64,000 nucleotides of DNA from assembly GCF_041060425.1 (NCBI RefSeq), contig NZ_JAULBC010000004.1:496001-560000 (forward strand), given 5' to 3'. Position 1 is the stretch's first letter, and each line of letters starts with the position of its first letter. The notes under the pieces were generated by a model that worked only from the letters and a program-made list of their open reading frames with translations, did not search any database and was not told the DNA's origin. Source of the stretch: Danxiaibacter flavus. Lineage in GTDB: Bacteria; Bacteroidota; Bacteroidia; Chitinophagales; Chitinophagaceae. Made by a program: the position numbers and the translations under genes. Below are positions 9,482 to 18,573 of this stretch, piece after piece.

Positions 9482-12241
9482 ATGGAATACAACTTTCGGG
9501 AGATAGAAAAAAAATGGCAGAACAACTGGAAAAGCACCAATGCCTACCAGGTGAGCAACGATTCTTCCAAACCTAAATATTACGTGCTGGACATGTTCCC
9601 CTATCCGAGTGGAGCAGGCCTTCACGTGGGACATCCGCTTGGTTACATCGCCAGCGATATTTTCGCCCGTTTCAAAAGATTAAAAGGGTTTAACGTACTT
9701 CACCCAATGGGTTACGACGCATTCGGCCTTCCGGCAGAACAATATGCCATTGATCATGGCGTTCATCCGGCAACCAGTACTGCGCAGAACATCAGCAACT
9801 TCCGCGGACAGTTAGATAACCTGGGATTTTGTTACGATTGGTCAAGAGAAGTACGCACCAGTGATCCATCTTACTATAAATGGACACAATGGATCTTCCT
9901 TCAATTATTTAACAGCTACTATAACAGGCAGACCAACAAAGCTGAAAGCATTGAATCACTTGTTGCCCTGTTTGAAAAAGAAGGTAATGCAAACCATATT
10001 TGTCCCGGCGATGCTTCACTAAGTTTTTCTGCTGATGAATGGAAAAGCTATTCTGAAAAAGAACAACAGGATATTCTGATGTTGTATCGCCTCTCCTATT
10101 GCGGTTATGGAGAAGTAAACTGGTGCGAAGCATTGGGAACCGTTTTAGCCAATGATGAAGTGATCAATGGCGTTAGCGAAAGAGGTGGCTATCCTGTTGT
10201 TAAAAAGAAGCTTCGTCAATGGTACCTCCGTATCACTGAGTATGCAGACCGTTTGTTGCAGGGACTTGAGACAGTTGACTTCAGCGATGCGATGAAAGAA
10301 ATGCAGGGCAACTGGATTGGCAAGAGCTATGGAGCTGAAATAGATTTCGCCGTTAAAAGTGAGCAGGGAAAAGTAAGGCAGATGCGTGTTTATACCACAC
10401 GCCCTGATACAATTTTTGGTGTGGACTTTATGGTTGTTGCTCCCGAACTCGATTGGATTGATGAGGTGAAAGGCTCAGCGCAGGCTCAGTCTGTTGATGA
10501 ATATATTGCATATGTAAAAAGCCGCAGTGAAAGAGAACGCATGGCTGAGAAGAAAATCTCCGGCTGTTTTACAGGCGCTTATGCCATCAATCCTTTTGAT
10601 GGTCGTGAAATTCCTATCTGGATCAGCGAATATGTGTTGGCGGGCTACGGTACCGGCGCTATCATGGCCGTGCCTTGCGGCGACGAACGTGACTTCAAAT
10701 TTGCGCAGCATTTTGGTATTCCGATCACTAATATCATCGGTGAACATTATAATGGCGAAGAAGCCAATCCTACCAAAGATGCTATCCTGGAAAACAGCGG
10801 ATTCTTAAATGGCCTGGTAATGCGCGAGGCAATGACCGTAGCAATTGACAAGATTGAAGAGATGGGTATTGGTAAACGCAAGGTCAATTTTAAAATGCGC
10901 GATGCCGCATTCAGCCGCCAGCGTTATTGGGGAGAACCGTTCCCTATCAAATGGATCAATGGTATCGCCTATCCGTTGAGCGAAGATCAACTGCCACTTG
11001 AATTGCCTTACGTAGAGAAATATGGACCGGGACCAGAAGGTGAAGGACCTTTGGCCAATATTGAAGCATGGACGTCGGAGCATCTGGAAACAAACACAAT
11101 GCCCGGATATGCAGGATCTTCCTGGTATTTTCTCCGCTACATGGACCCTGACAACAATGAAATTTTCTGCAGCCGCAAAGCAAGTGACTACTGGGGCCAG
11201 GTAGATCTTTATATCGGAGGAACTGAACATGCTGTTGGGCATTTGCTGTACAGCCGCATGTGGACGAAGTTTTTATTCGACCTCGGATTGATAGGTCATG
11301 ATGAACCTTATAAAAAACTGGTTAACCAGGGGATGATACAGGGTTCGTCAAGGTTTGTATATAGAGTTCATGGTGCCAACAAATTTGTTTCTGCAGGATT
11401 AGCTGATCAATACCAGACAGACAGATTACATGTAGATGTAAACATGGTGGATGGTGTTGAACTCGATACCGAAGCTTTCAAAAAATGGAAAGCTGAATAT
11501 GCTGATGCAGAATTTATCCTGGAAGACGGAAAATATATCTGCAGCTCAGAAGTTGAAAAAATGAGCAAGAGCAAATTCAATACTGTTAATCCTGATGACC
11601 TGGTTAACAGATACGGCGCAGATACTTTCCGCATGTATGAAATGTTCCTTGGACCTGTTGAACAAAGCAAGCCATGGGATACAAAAGGTATTGAAGGGGT
11701 GCACCGTTTCCTCCGTAAACTGTGGCGCCTGTTCTTTGATGAATTGAAAGGCAAGATTTGGAACGAGGAAAAAGCAACAGATGCCGAATTGAAAATATTA
11801 CACAAAGCGATCAAAAAGATTGAAGAAGATACAGAACGCTTCTCTTTTAATACCGGGGTTAGTGCTTTCATGGTTTGTGTGAATGACCTCTCTGATGCTA
11901 AATGCCACAAACGCGAAGTGTTGGAATCTTTACTGATCATGCTTACGCCTTACGCACCGCACGTTTGTGAAGAGTTGTGGAGCCAATTGGGCAATCAATC
12001 ATCTATACTCGATGCTTCTTATCCTGCGTTTGAAGAAAAATATCTTGTTGAATCAACCAAAGAATATCCTATCAGTGTAAACGGAAAATTAAGAACAACC
12101 ATGAATATTGCATTGGATGCCACGCAGGAACAGGTTGAACAGCTGGTACTACAGAATGAGGTTGTGATAAAATGGCTGGATGGCAAACAACCCAAGAAGA
12201 TCATTTATGTAAAAGGACGCATGGTTAACCTGGTGATCTAA
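9482..12241 (+). CDS. leuS: Leucyl-tRNA synthetase
   Basis: A 919-residue class I synthetase that charges tRNA-Leu in the cytoplasm. The HIGH box appears as GLHVGHPLGY near residue 45, the editing domain (CP1) includes TTRPDTIFGVDF, and the KMSKS loop is KMSKSKFN near 690. The anticodon-binding and C-terminal domains follow. An insertion at about 145-215 (NANHICPGDASL region) lengthens the protein relative to E. coli and is typical of Bacteroidota. ATG at 9482 is the first in frame. The upstream 294 bases hold no gene; a TACATTTG -7-like element is at 9237-9244. A strong terminator follows the gene. Confidence 0.97.
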   Translation: MEYNFREIEKKWQNNWKSTNAYQVSNDSSKPKYYVLDMFPYPSGAGLHVGHPLGYIASDIFARFKRLKGFNVLHPMGYDAFGLPAEQYAIDHGVHPATSTAQNISNFRGQLDNLGFCYDWSREVRTSDPSYYKWTQWIFLQLFNSYYNRQTNKAESIESLVALFEKEGNANHICPGDASLSFSADEWKSYSEKEQQDILMLYRLSYCGYGEVNWCEALGTVLANDEVINGVSERGGYPVVKKKLRQWYLRITEYADRLLQGLETVDFSDAMKEMQGNWIGKSYGAEIDFAVKSEQGKVRQMRVYTTRPDTIFGVDFMVVAPELDWIDEVKGSAQAQSVDEYIAYVKSRSERERMAEKKISGCFTGAYAINPFDGREIPIWISEYVLAGYGTGAIMAVPCGDERDFKFAQHFGIPITNIIGEHYNGEEANPTKDAILENSGFLNGLVMREAMTVAIDKIEEMGIGKRKVNFKMRDAAFSRQRYWGEPFPIKWINGIAYPLSEDQLPLELPYVEKYGPGPEGEGPLANIEAWTSEHLETNTMPGYAGSSWYFLRYMDPDNNEIFCSRKASDYWGQVDLYIGGTEHAVGHLLYSRMWTKFLFDLGLIGHDEPYKKLVNQGMIQGSSRFVYRVHGANKFVSAGLADQYQTDRLHVDVNMVDGVELDTEAFKKWKAEYADAEFILEDGKYICSSEVEKMSKSKFNTVNPDDLVNRYGADTFRMYEMFLGPVEQSKPWDTKGIEGVHRFLRKLWRLFFDELKGKIWNEEKATDAELKILHKAIKKIEEDTERFSFNTGVSAFMVCVNDLSDAKCHKREVLESLLIMLTPYAPHVCEELWSQLGNQSSILDASYPAFEEKYLVESTKEYPISVNGKLRTTMNIALDATQEQVEQLVLQNEVVIKWLDGKQPKKIIYVKGRMVNLVI

Positions 12242-12283
12242 TTGCACGATCATTTGGTTTTTGAATACCTGAAATTACTTTTT

Positions 12284-12315
12284 AATGAGCTGCCGCATGG
12301 CAGCTCATTCTTTTT
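12284..12315 (+). terminator. Terminator of leuS
   Basis: AATGAGCTGCC (12284-12294) and GGCAGCTCATT (12299-12309) form an 11-bp perfect stem with a GCAT loop, followed by CTTTTT. Confidence 0.92.
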
Positions 12316-12392
12316 GTTATATTAGCATTGTGTTGCATGCATTAACAAACATGAAAGTGTGGAAATATAATCTTGTATTAACATCATTCATT

Positions 12393-13127
12393 ATGAGAAA
12401 CCTTTTATCAATTTGCCTCATCGCATTGCTCTTTGCCTGCAATAACAATGCATCCAAACACGCTGCAAAAGATTCCACGATTACAAAAGAAGATGACAAT
12501 AGCAAGGCTGATGATATAACCATGCAGGAAGTTGAAGGTGTTTACCAGGGTACTTTACCTTGTGCCGATTGTCCGGGTATTGCTACTACCATTCAGCTGA
12601 ATGAGGATAGTACTTTCCTGATAGAACAGGTATACAAGGACAGGAATAAAGGCAGTGCATTTTACAGCCTGGGAACATGGTCACTAAGCGATAGCATTGT
12701 TTCCCTAAAGGGTATTAAAGACGGCCCTTCCATGTACAAAGCAACACTCAATGGTCTGCAACAATTGGATATGCAAGGCAAGGAAATAGTGAGCACAGGC
12801 AACCTGAATTTTAATCTGCCTCGTGTGGCAAACAAAAGCTTCAACACAAAATCAAATATTCCGCTTGAAGGCATGTTTGTTTATTACGCTGATAGCCATT
12901 TACTCACAGTTTGCGCAACAGGTAAAACGTATCCTGTGGAATTGACAAAGGAAACCGTTAACATGGAAAAAGATTACAGCGCACTTAAAAAGAAAGATAA
13001 AGAAGCTTTACTGGTGAATGTAGAAGGCACGTTTGAATTCCGGCCGTCGATGGAGGGTGATAAACAGGTGCTGACTTTTGTAGTTAGGAAGTTTATTAAG
13101 TTTCTGCCGGGGGAAAAATGCAAATGA
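12393..13127 (+). CDS. nlpE: NlpE-like copper-resistance lipoprotein
   Basis: A 244-residue lipoprotein. The ATG at 12393 starts a short signal peptide ending in the lipobox LFAC; an in-frame start at 12285 would run through the leuS terminator and is rejected. The NlpE-like domain (about residues 45-150) has GVYQGTLPCADCPGIATTI, including the CxxC seen in NlpE proteins, then SDSIVSLKG and a GMFVYYAD repeat region. NlpE senses surface attachment and copper or redox stress in Proteobacteria; in Bacteroidota the role is uncharacterised. It is monocistronic and convergent with the next gene. Confidence 0.85.
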   Translation: MRNLLSICLIALLFACNNNASKHAAKDSTITKEDDNSKADDITMQEVEGVYQGTLPCADCPGIATTIQLNEDSTFLIEQVYKDRNKGSAFYSLGTWSLSDSIVSLKGIKDGPSMYKATLNGLQQLDMQGKEIVSTGNLNFNLPRVANKSFNTKSNIPLEGMFVYYADSHLLTVCATGKTYPVELTKETVNMEKDYSALKKKDKEALLVNVEGTFEFRPSMEGDKQVLTFVVRKFIKFLPGEKCK

Positions 13128-13132
13128 TTTTT

Positions 13133-13257
13133 TGAACCACGGAGGCAGTGCGGCACGGAGAAACACGACGATCATTTTCTTCCACAAACTTTGCGCTAAA
13201 GATATCGTCGTGCTGCTTTTCGCCGTGATTCTTTGTGCCGTTGTGCCTCCGTGGTTT
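13133..13257. repeat. Long imperfect palindrome (accacggaggca family)
   Basis: AACCACGGAGGCA near 13135 is mirrored by TGCCTCCGTGGTTT near 13243, and the inner parts (cacgacgat / atcgtcgtg) also pair. About 122 bases can fold into one hairpin between convergent nlpE and the UDG-like gene. It probably serves as the shared transcription end and belongs to the same family as 4611 and 54552. Confidence 0.85.
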
Positions 13258-13930
13258 ACTCGCTGCGTAGCAGCGTTTCAACGTATCGTTTAATGTAGTC
13301 TTGTTTTTGCTTGAGTTTGTATTGCATGATGAACCGCGGATGCGGGACAGCTTTAATGTTTTTAAACCACTGATATTTCTGGTTTAGCTGGTTGAGATAA
13401 GTAAGATTTTCCCCTTCTCCGATACAAAAACAAACATCGGTATTTAATCCCCACGATAACTGCTTATTGATACAATCAACAACGAACGGTTCGATTAATT
13501 GTTTCAATAATTTATCGTCATAATAATTCAGATTCTTACCTTTTTTCACAAAGCCAAGCGGACTTATTGCAGTGATATAGACCTTACCGTAAAATGCATT
13601 CGTGCCACCAAATGCCTCGATCATATCATAGATGAAAACGGATGATAATTCCTGTTTCTTCTGAAAGTCATTTGCAATACCACAATCCCGTTCAAGACGA
13701 ATTGGATCAGTAAAGGGAATACCCGTTATGCCGCCACCGAAGCGACCGGGATTTATACCCATCATGATATGTCGCGGCTTATTATCGTTGTAAAATTTTT
13801 TATAGAATGCAGAACAAGCTTCCCGCACTTCTTCATCTTTATGTGAATCTAATACTCCCACACCTTCGGGAAGATCGAACGGCATTTTGAGATGAAACAA
13901 AAAGTCAAGTATTTTTTTGGAGAGGGACAT
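13256..13930 (-). CDS. Uracil-DNA-glycosylase-fold protein (DUF4918 type)
   Basis: A 224-residue soluble protein. The ATG at 13930 is preceded by a TACTTTTG -7 element (13934-13941) only three bases away, suggesting a leaderless mRNA; an upstream TTG is rejected. The motif MGINPGRFGGGITGIPFTDP (about 57-76) is the SMUG/UDG-like active-site loop and PHPRFIMQY (about 200-208) the second loop, where the family has its His. Such proteins are assumed to excise damaged bases, but this Bacteroidota subgroup is not biochemically defined, so the substrate is open. Confidence 0.78.
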   Translation of the reverse strand: MSLSKKILDFLFHLKMPFDLPEGVGVLDSHKDEEVREACSAFYKKFYNDNKPRHIMMGINPGRFGGGITGIPFTDPIRLERDCGIANDFQKKQELSSVFIYDMIEAFGGTNAFYGKVYITAISPLGFVKKGKNLNYYDDKLLKQLIEPFVVDCINKQLSWGLNTDVCFCIGEGENLTYLNQLNQKYQWFKNIKAVPHPRFIMQYKLKQKQDYIKRYVETLLRSE

Positions 13931-14202
13931 GTACAAAAGTAGGAGGATTGGAGATTGGAATCATTATTGTCAGACTAAATTTCAACAGATTGAGTCACGA
14001 TCCTTGTTAGCTAATAGTGACAGATGAACTTTCATCCAGCTAATCCCTCTTAATAAATTAAACCTCGTCGATGCAATCATTATCAGGCAACCTATCTTTT
14101 CACACTTTTAGTCGAACAATAATGATCTTAATGTTTGAGAGGAACATACGTTCATTGGAACTATCAGCTCAGTCCAGTATGAAAGCCACCCTAACTATTT
14201 CT

Positions 14203-14210
14203 ACCTTTGC
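14203..14210 (+). promoter_or_regulatory. -7 element upstream of the SRPBCC gene
   Basis: TACCTTTG matches TAnnTTTG and ends 15 bases before the ATG at 14226. No TTG lies 19 nt upstream, so only the -7 half is convincing. It supports the chosen start and argues against an overlapping ORF at 14071. Confidence 0.5.
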
Positions 14211-14225
14211 ATCAAACGATCTGCT

Positions 14226-14726
14226 ATGCAAGACTATAACTGGAGCACCTTTACAAAACGTGTCCCTATAAAAGCAAGCAAAGAAGCAATTTACAACGCG
14301 TGGACCACGCAAGCCGGACTTGAAAGCTGGTTTCTGCGTGAAGCCCATTTTACAACAAAGGATGGCGTTGCTAGAACTCCTTCAGAACAAGTTAAACCAG
14401 GTGACAAATACAAGTGGCTATGGCATGGTTATGATGACTCAGCTGTTGAACAAAATGAAATATTGGAGGCTAACGGCACCGACTTGTTGAAATTCATTTT
14501 TAGCGGAAACTGTATTGTCACCGTCAGCATCAAGGAAGAAGCCGGAGAAACACTCTGCGAACTGACGCAACAAATGCCAATGAATGACGAAAAGGAACAA
14601 CGTTATTTCTATATTGAATGCGGAAAAGGATGGTCGCTCTATCTGCTCAATTTAAAATCAATACTGGAAGGAGGTCTGGATCTTCGCAACAAGAATATAA
14701 ACTTACCGAATGTTGTTAATGCTTAA
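14226..14726 (+). CDS. SRPBCC (AHSA1-like) domain protein
   Basis: A 166-residue START/Bet-v1-like fold protein. The opening TFTKRVPIKASKEAIYNAWTT is the typical AHSA1-domain first strand and helix with the W of the cavity; GLESWFL follows. The C-terminal helix (GWSLYLLNLKSILEGGLDLR) is the long helix that closes the hydrophobic pocket. Such proteins bind small hydrophobic ligands or act as co-chaperones; the ligand is unknown. It precedes trxA by 126 bases on the same strand but probably has its own promoter. Confidence 0.85.
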   Translation: MQDYNWSTFTKRVPIKASKEAIYNAWTTQAGLESWFLREAHFTTKDGVARTPSEQVKPGDKYKWLWHGYDDSAVEQNEILEANGTDLLKFIFSGNCIVTVSIKEEAGETLCELTQQMPMNDEKEQRYFYIECGKGWSLYLLNLKSILEGGLDLRNKNINLPNVVNA

Positions 14727-14852
14727 TGCTCATTAAGTCATAATGTAAAGTCCGATAAATTTCATCTATCGCACATTCAGATTATCGATGTTCAGGAATG
14801 ATGGCAACGAATCAATTTTGAGATTCATTAAATCACTTCAAAAACACGCATT

Positions 14853-15170
14853 ATGGTATTGGAATTAACTGATCACAATTTTGCATCACAAGTGGCGAAT
14901 GATAATAAGCTAACTGTTGTGGATTTTTGGGCCGAGTGGTGCGGTCCCTGTCGAGCGCTCAGCAATGTTATTGATGAACTTTCCGAAGCCTATAGTGGGC
15001 AGGCTAATATGGCCAAAGTAAATGTGGCTTACAACCCGGAATTATCCATTCAGTATAATGTTAGTGCAACTCCTACACTTCTGTTTATCAAAGATGGTGC
15101 AGTAGTGGATAAACAGGTTGGCACACTTTCAAAGATCGCGTTGGAAAAACGCATCCGCGAGAACCTTTGA
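14853..15170 (+). CDS. trxA: Thioredoxin
   Basis: A 105-residue cytoplasmic thioredoxin of standard length. The active site is WAEWCGPC (residues 27-34) and the cis-Pro loop is SATPTLLF, near residue 71. There is no signal peptide, so it is a general disulfide reductant and not a periplasmic one. It may be recycled by a thioredoxin reductase encoded elsewhere. It is convergent with the metH region. Confidence 0.95.
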   Translation: MVLELTDHNFASQVANDNKLTVVDFWAEWCGPCRALSNVIDELSEAYSGQANMAKVNVAYNPELSIQYNVSATPTLLFIKDGAVVDKQVGTLSKIALEKRIRENL

Positions 15171-15251
15171 GTGGTAAGTGATAAGTTATACGTTGTACGT
15201 TTAAGCCCTTCGCTTAGAAAAACGTATAACGTATAACTTACAACGTATAAC
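15171..15251. repeat. acgtata heptad palindrome between trxA and metH
   Basis: Words of the form acgtata / acttaca repeat every seven bases, first as the inverse (aagttatacgttgtacg, from 15181) and then direct (acgtataacgtata, 15223 onward), flanking a small loop. The region fills the whole 81-base gap between two convergent stops and can fold into one hairpin. Related words occur at 4822 and 28005. Confidence 0.8.
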
Positions 15252-17921
15252 TTACTCCATATTTTGTCTCAGCCACTTCTCTGCTTCTTCTGCAGTCCAG
15301 CCTTTACGTTGGGAGTAATCATTCAACTGGTCCTGCGAAATTTTACCTACGCCAAAGTACTGGCTTTTTGGGTTGCTGAAGTACCACCCGCAAACACTTG
15401 CTGCCGGATACATAGCCAACGATTCAGTCAGCTCAATACCAGTATTTTCAGTTGCATTTAAAAGATCGAACAATTTGTATTTCTCAGTATGATCCGGACA
15501 AGCGGGATAACCGGGGGCAGGTCTTATTCCGGTATATATTTCCTTGATCAGTTCTTCGTTGGTAAGATGTTCATCCTTAGCGTAGCCCCAGTAATCTTTA
15601 CGCACACGTTCGTGTAACACTTCAGCAAAGCCTTCTGCAAATCTGTCCGCCAGGGCCTGTAACATAATCTTGTTGTAGTCATCGTACTGGTCGGCAAATT
15701 TTTTCAGGTGAGGTTCAATACCGTGAATAGTAACGGCGAATGCACCTATATAATCTTCTATGCCTGTCCCCTCCGGCGCTATAAAATCAGCAAGTGATAG
15801 ATTTGGCTGATCCGCAGCTTTCTTCACCTGCTGGCGAAGGAACTCCAATTTTACCGGCTCTCCATTATGATTTACGCGCACACTGTCCGCGCCCGTTTTT
15901 GTTGCCTCATAAAAACCGATAACACCTTTTGCCGTCAGCCATTTTTCAGTAACAATTTTGTCCAACAACGCGTTGGCATCGTTGTACAGTTTCGTTGCTT
16001 CTTTTCCAATTACAGCATCTTCCAGCAACTGAGGAAATCTTCCACCCATTTCCCACGCAATAAAGAACGGACCCCAGTCTATGTATTTACGGATCTCGGC
16101 AAGATCGAACTCTTCAAAAACTTTTGTCCCAAGGAATGAAGGTTTCACAGGTTTATACTCGCTCCAATCAACTTTTACAGCATTGTTTTGTGCATCTGCA
16201 AAAGAAATATATTGTTTGAACGACTGGCGCTTGCCAAAGTCATCTCTTAATTTCTGATACTCAGCTGCTACACCTTGTAAAAACGCGGGCTTGTTTTCAT
16301 TGCTAAGTAATGATCCGGCTACTGTAACACTTCTTGATGCATCCAACACATGCACAACTCCGTTACCATACTCAGGTTCTATTTTAACGGCTGTATGTGT
16401 TCTTGATGTAGTAGCGCCACCAATCAACAGTGGTTGTTTCATGCCGCGGCGTTTCATTTCCCGCGCAACATGCACCATTTCATCAAGCGAGGGTGTTATC
16501 AATCCGCTCAGACCAATAATGTCGGCCTTTTCTTTTTCCGCTGCATCTAAAATTTTATCAGCCGGCACCATCACGCCCATATCAATGATATCATAGCCAT
16601 TACAGCCTAATACTACGCCTACAATATTCTTACCAATATCGTGTACATCACCTTTAACAGTCGCCATTAAAATACGGGGTGCGTTAGATGTGTTACCTTG
16701 TTTCTCTGCTTCAATAAAAGGCGTTAACCAGGCCACGCTTTTCTTCATTACCCTCGCGCTCTTCACCACCTGTGGCAGGAACATTTTACCTGCACCAAAC
16801 AGATCACCCACCACATTCATGCCGTCCATTAAAGGACCTTCAATTACATCCAGTGGTCGGGGATATGTCTGCCTTGCTTCCTCTGTATCTTCATCAATGT
16901 ATTCAGTAATACCGTTTACCAGTGCATGTTTTAAACGCTCTTCAACAGATGTTTGTCTCCACGCATCATCTTTCTTTTCCTCTTTACCTGTTGCTTTTAC
17001 TGTTTCGGCAAAAGCAATCAATTTATCTGTAGCCTCGTTATTATCATTGTTCCTGTTAAAAATTACATCCTCACATAATTTTTTCAGCTCAGGTTCAATC
17101 TGGTCATACACCACTAACTGACCTGCATTGACGATGCCCATGTCCATGCCCGCCTGGATTGCATAAAAAAGAAACACGGAATGCATTGCCTCACGCACAT
17201 GATCATTTCCTCTGAAAGAGAACGAAAGGTTACTAACACCACCGCTGATCTTTACGAGAGGAAACTTTTGTTTGATAATGCGGGTCGCTTCAATAAAGTC
17301 CACCGCATAGTTATTATGCTCTTCAAGACCGGTAGCTATCGCGAATATGTTAAGATCGAAGATGATATCCTGCGGATCAAAACCTACTACTTCAGTTAAG
17401 ATCCTGTATGCTCTTTCACTGATGTTTACTCTTTTCTCCAGAGTATCAGCCTGGCCATTTTCATCAAAGGCCATTACAATAACTGCAGCACCGAAGCTTA
17501 AGCAGATTTGTGCCTGGTGGATAAATTTCTCTTCGCCTTCTTTTAATGAGATAGAGTTAACAATACACTTACCCTGCACACATTTTAATCCCGCCTCTAT
17601 CACTTCAAATTTGGAAGAATCGATCATCACCGGAACCTTGGCGATATCCGGTTCACTCTGCAGGTAGTTCAAAAAAGTGGTCATCGCCTGCACACCGTCA
17701 AGCAATGCATCGTCCATGTTCACATCGACGATCTGAGCGCCGCCTTCTACCTGCTGACGCGCAACACCAAGGGCCTCCTCAAATTTATTTTCTTTGATAA
17801 GCCTGGCAAATTTTTTAGACCCGGTAACGTTGGTACGCTCACCAACATTCACAAAATTTGTCTCCGGCCTAACAATCAAAGGCTCTAATCCTGATAAACG
17901 TAAATATGGTTTAATGATCAT
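15252..17921 (-). CDS. metH: Cobalamin-dependent methionine synthase, folate/B12/activation part
   Basis: An 889-residue protein with the last three modules of MetH. The methyltetrahydrofolate-binding barrel (about 1-290) contains NVGERTNVTGSKKF, and the B12 cap precedes the cobalamin-binding domain (about 400-560), which contains DVHDIGKNIVGVV (the DxHxxG cobalt-ligand motif) and LSGLITPSLDEM. The reactivation domain (about 570-889) contains RIRPAPGYPACPDHTEK-like residues GIRPAPGYPACPDH. The homocysteine-binding module is a separate gene upstream (18574-19581). The ATG at 17921 (MIIKPYLRL) is preferred; a GTG at 17939 falls inside a repeat arm. Together they transfer methyl from folate to homocysteine. 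Confidence 0.93.
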   Translation of the reverse strand: MIIKPYLRLSGLEPLIVRPETNFVNVGERTNVTGSKKFARLIKENKFEEALGVARQQVEGGAQIVDVNMDDALLDGVQAMTTFLNYLQSEPDIAKVPVMIDSSKFEVIEAGLKCVQGKCIVNSISLKEGEEKFIHQAQICLSFGAAVIVMAFDENGQADTLEKRVNISERAYRILTEVVGFDPQDIIFDLNIFAIATGLEEHNNYAVDFIEATRIIKQKFPLVKISGGVSNLSFSFRGNDHVREAMHSVFLFYAIQAGMDMGIVNAGQLVVYDQIEPELKKLCEDVIFNRNNDNNEATDKLIAFAETVKATGKEEKKDDAWRQTSVEERLKHALVNGITEYIDEDTEEARQTYPRPLDVIEGPLMDGMNVVGDLFGAGKMFLPQVVKSARVMKKSVAWLTPFIEAEKQGNTSNAPRILMATVKGDVHDIGKNIVGVVLGCNGYDIIDMGVMVPADKILDAAEKEKADIIGLSGLITPSLDEMVHVAREMKRRGMKQPLLIGGATTSRTHTAVKIEPEYGNGVVHVLDASRSVTVAGSLLSNENKPAFLQGVAAEYQKLRDDFGKRQSFKQYISFADAQNNAVKVDWSEYKPVKPSFLGTKVFEEFDLAEIRKYIDWGPFFIAWEMGGRFPQLLEDAVIGKEATKLYNDANALLDKIVTEKWLTAKGVIGFYEATKTGADSVRVNHNGEPVKLEFLRQQVKKAADQPNLSLADFIAPEGTGIEDYIGAFAVTIHGIEPHLKKFADQYDDYNKIMLQALADRFAEGFAEVLHERVRKDYWGYAKDEHLTNEELIKEIYTGIRPAPGYPACPDHTEKYKLFDLLNATENTGIELTESLAMYPAASVCGWYFSNPKSQYFGVGKISQDQLNDYSQRKGWTAEEAEKWLRQNME

Positions 17922-17932
17922 GATAAATTGTT

Positions 17933-18003
17933 TTGCCACTAAGACGCTGAAGCGAAAAGGTTAGCCACCAAGACGCTAAGACGCAAAGAAGCACAAAGTT
18001 TAA
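17933..18003. repeat. Inner-side repeat arm flanking the GxxExxY gene
   Basis: gccactaagacgct, gccaccaagacgctaagacgc and agaagcacaaag words. The arm is the imperfect inverse of 18490-18570 on the other side of the GxxExxY gene, so the pair resembles terminal inverted repeats about 480 bases apart. Confidence 0.7.
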
Positions 18004-18039
18004 AACTGAGATCCCAAGTATGCAATGAAAAAAATTGCA

Positions 18040-18429
18040 TCAAAGGACCATTCTTTTAATTCCATCCTTTATAAGTGGGACCGTAAAATTTATTATATAT
18101 CCCAATCGTTTATTGCTCAAACGCAAATAACTCAGCAACTGAGCCTCCCAAACCGGATGATAGATTTCCTGCGCCTTCAACTCAACTACCACTAAATCAC
18201 CTACTAATAAATCCAGTCGCAATCCCTCTTCAAACATTACCCCATCATACATGATCGGAACTTTTAACTGCACACTATGAGGAATATCCCTTTTATTCAA
18301 TTCATAGCAAAAGCACGACTCGTAAACTTTCTCCAACAAACCAGGCCCCAATTTTTTATGCAAATGAAATGCAATATCAACAACCTGTTTACCGATCCAT
18401 TCTTCTTCGCCACTTAATACTCTTACCAT
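18040..18429 (-). CDS. GxxExxY protein, PD-(D/E)xK-like
   Basis: A 129-residue small protein of the GxxExxY family. The defining motif is GLLEKVY (residues 30-36). A PD-(D/E)xK-type core is visible: Asp73 in LRLDLLV and Glu83-Leu-Lys85 in VVVELKA, so a nuclease-like fold is likely, though activity is unproven. The gene sits between the two halves of metH, in the same orientation, and is flanked by inverted repeat arms at 17933-18003 and 18490-18570. This suggests it arrived as a cassette. It has no obvious role in methionine synthesis. Confidence 0.88.
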   Translation of the reverse strand: MVRVLSGEEEWIGKQVVDIAFHLHKKLGPGLLEKVYESCFCYELNKRDIPHSVQLKVPIMYDGVMFEEGLRLDLLVGDLVVVELKAQEIYHPVWEAQLLSYLRLSNKRLGYIINFTVPLIKDGIKRMVL

Positions 18430-18489
18430 GGCATGTTTTTTAAGTTTAGGGATTTCTTCGGGTTTTAGGCACTACGCCAATTCCAAAAT

Positions 18490-18570
18490 TTGAAGCTTTG
18501 TGTTCTTTTTTGGCTTTAGCTAACCTTTCCTTTGAGCTTCTTTTTGTCTTAGCGTCTTCGTGGCCAGGCT
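18490..18570. repeat. Outer-side repeat arm flanking the GxxExxY gene
   Basis: ctttgtgttctttt, gttagct... and cttagcgtcttcgtggc are the reverse of words at 17933-18003 (gccacgaagacgctaag when read on the minus strand). Pairing is imperfect but ordered, with the same outer and inner ends. Confidence 0.7.
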
Positions 18571-18573
18571 TTT

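Noticed and set aside
12285..12392. Longer start for the NlpE-like lipoprotein
   Set aside because: It would translate the leuS terminator hairpin, and the lipoprotein signal begins at 12393.
14071..14271. 66-codon ORF before the SRPBCC gene
   Set aside because: Overlaps the -7 element and start of 14226; no homology recognised.
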